64,000 nt of DNA from Litorihabitans aurantiacus (GTDB lineage Bacteria > Actinomycetota > Actinomycetes > Actinomycetales > Beutenbergiaceae). The position numbers and the translations under genes are program-made. The stretch is taken from positions 2,728,001-2,792,000 of the forward strand of contig NZ_BSUM01000001.1 in NCBI RefSeq assembly GCF_030161595.1, read 5' to 3'. This document shows, piece by piece, positions 63,916 to 64,000 of this stretch (within the stretch, counting starts at the first letter, position 1; the number at the start of each line of letters is the position of its first letter). The notes under the pieces are model-generated. The model saw only the letters and a program-made list of their open reading frames with translations, had not been told where the DNA came from and made no database searches.

Positions 63916-64000
63916 CGCGCGACCGCCTCGGCCGGAACCGGCGCGTCGTGCGCGTCGGGCACGGCGGCGACGTCGCCACCCGCAGCGCGCTCGCCCCGCC
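63912..64000 (-). CDS. C-terminal end of an unidentified gene (partial)
   Basis: An open frame enters from the window edge and ends at a TGA that overlaps the ComB-like start (ATGA). About 28 residues are visible, ending VPDAHDAPVPAEAVAR: a hydrophilic tail that identifies no family. It is counted as a gene because of the stop-start overlap, which is how operon genes are joined throughout this window. Confidence 0.45.
   Translation of the reverse strand, partial: RGERAAGGDVAAVPDAHDAPVPAEAVAR

Overview
This is a 64-kb, very GC-rich stretch. GTG starts are common, and genes within operons are joined by GTGA or ATGA stop-start overlaps. Several features point to an actinomycete, most likely of the order Micrococcales: an SAV_915-type protein, an ECF sigma factor with a SnoaL tail, an LCP cell-wall ligase, a circularly permuted ATP-grasp/alpha-E gene next to a transglutaminase, and a thiBPQ operon under a TPP riboswitch. 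No rRNA, tRNA, transposase, integrase or CRISPR array was seen.

Layout. 1-10.2 kb holds housekeeping and envelope genes: an AI-2E-family permease, a three-gene flavinylation/electron-transfer operon (FMN-binding lipoprotein, ApbE, NqrB/RnfD-ferredoxin reductase fusion), a double-CAP lipoprotein, a VOC protein, a small export protein, an ECF sigma factor, an S4 protein and a dicarboxylate symporter. 10.2-19.7 kb is a cofactor-uptake region: an ABC importer (binding protein, permease, ATPase) interleaved with pyridoxal kinase and an EamA exporter, then thiB-thiP-thiQ behind a TPP riboswitch. 19.7-22.3 kb is a small WXG100-like/SAV_915 module. A Nudix hydrolase and a methionine aminopeptidase follow.

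23.7-54.3 kb is a large cell-surface polysaccharide locus made of two converging operons. The plus-strand operon has two glycosyltransferases, an ABC-2 exporter pair, WecB and then a processive-type GT2. The minus-strand operon starts with an approximately 3,800-residue secreted multidomain protein (FN3, malectin-like, PA14 and sugar-dehydrogenase-like propeller). It continues through a glycosyltransferase-heparinase, two more glycosyltransferases and an LCP ligase to WecC. WecB and WecC together would make UDP-ManNAcA, so a ManNAcA-containing wall or capsular polymer is the likely product. 54.7-64 kb has two sugar/nucleoside kinases, an AbiEi/DUF559 protein, the transglutaminase/ATP-grasp pair, a subtilase with a small partner protein, and a ComB-like gene.

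Two things stand out. First, short intergenic tandem repeats with locus-specific periods of about 20, 21 and 22 bp share a CTCTCGC-type core. They occur as inverted arrays at gene borders; the most striking places the thiP start codon in the loop between two opposed 21-bp arrays. Second, nine genes are split by what looks like the loss of one base in a C/G run, eleven events in all, and every one of these genes returns to a whole number of codons when one base per event is restored. That pattern favours sequencing error over gene decay, and I annotate these as single genes with a noted frameshift.
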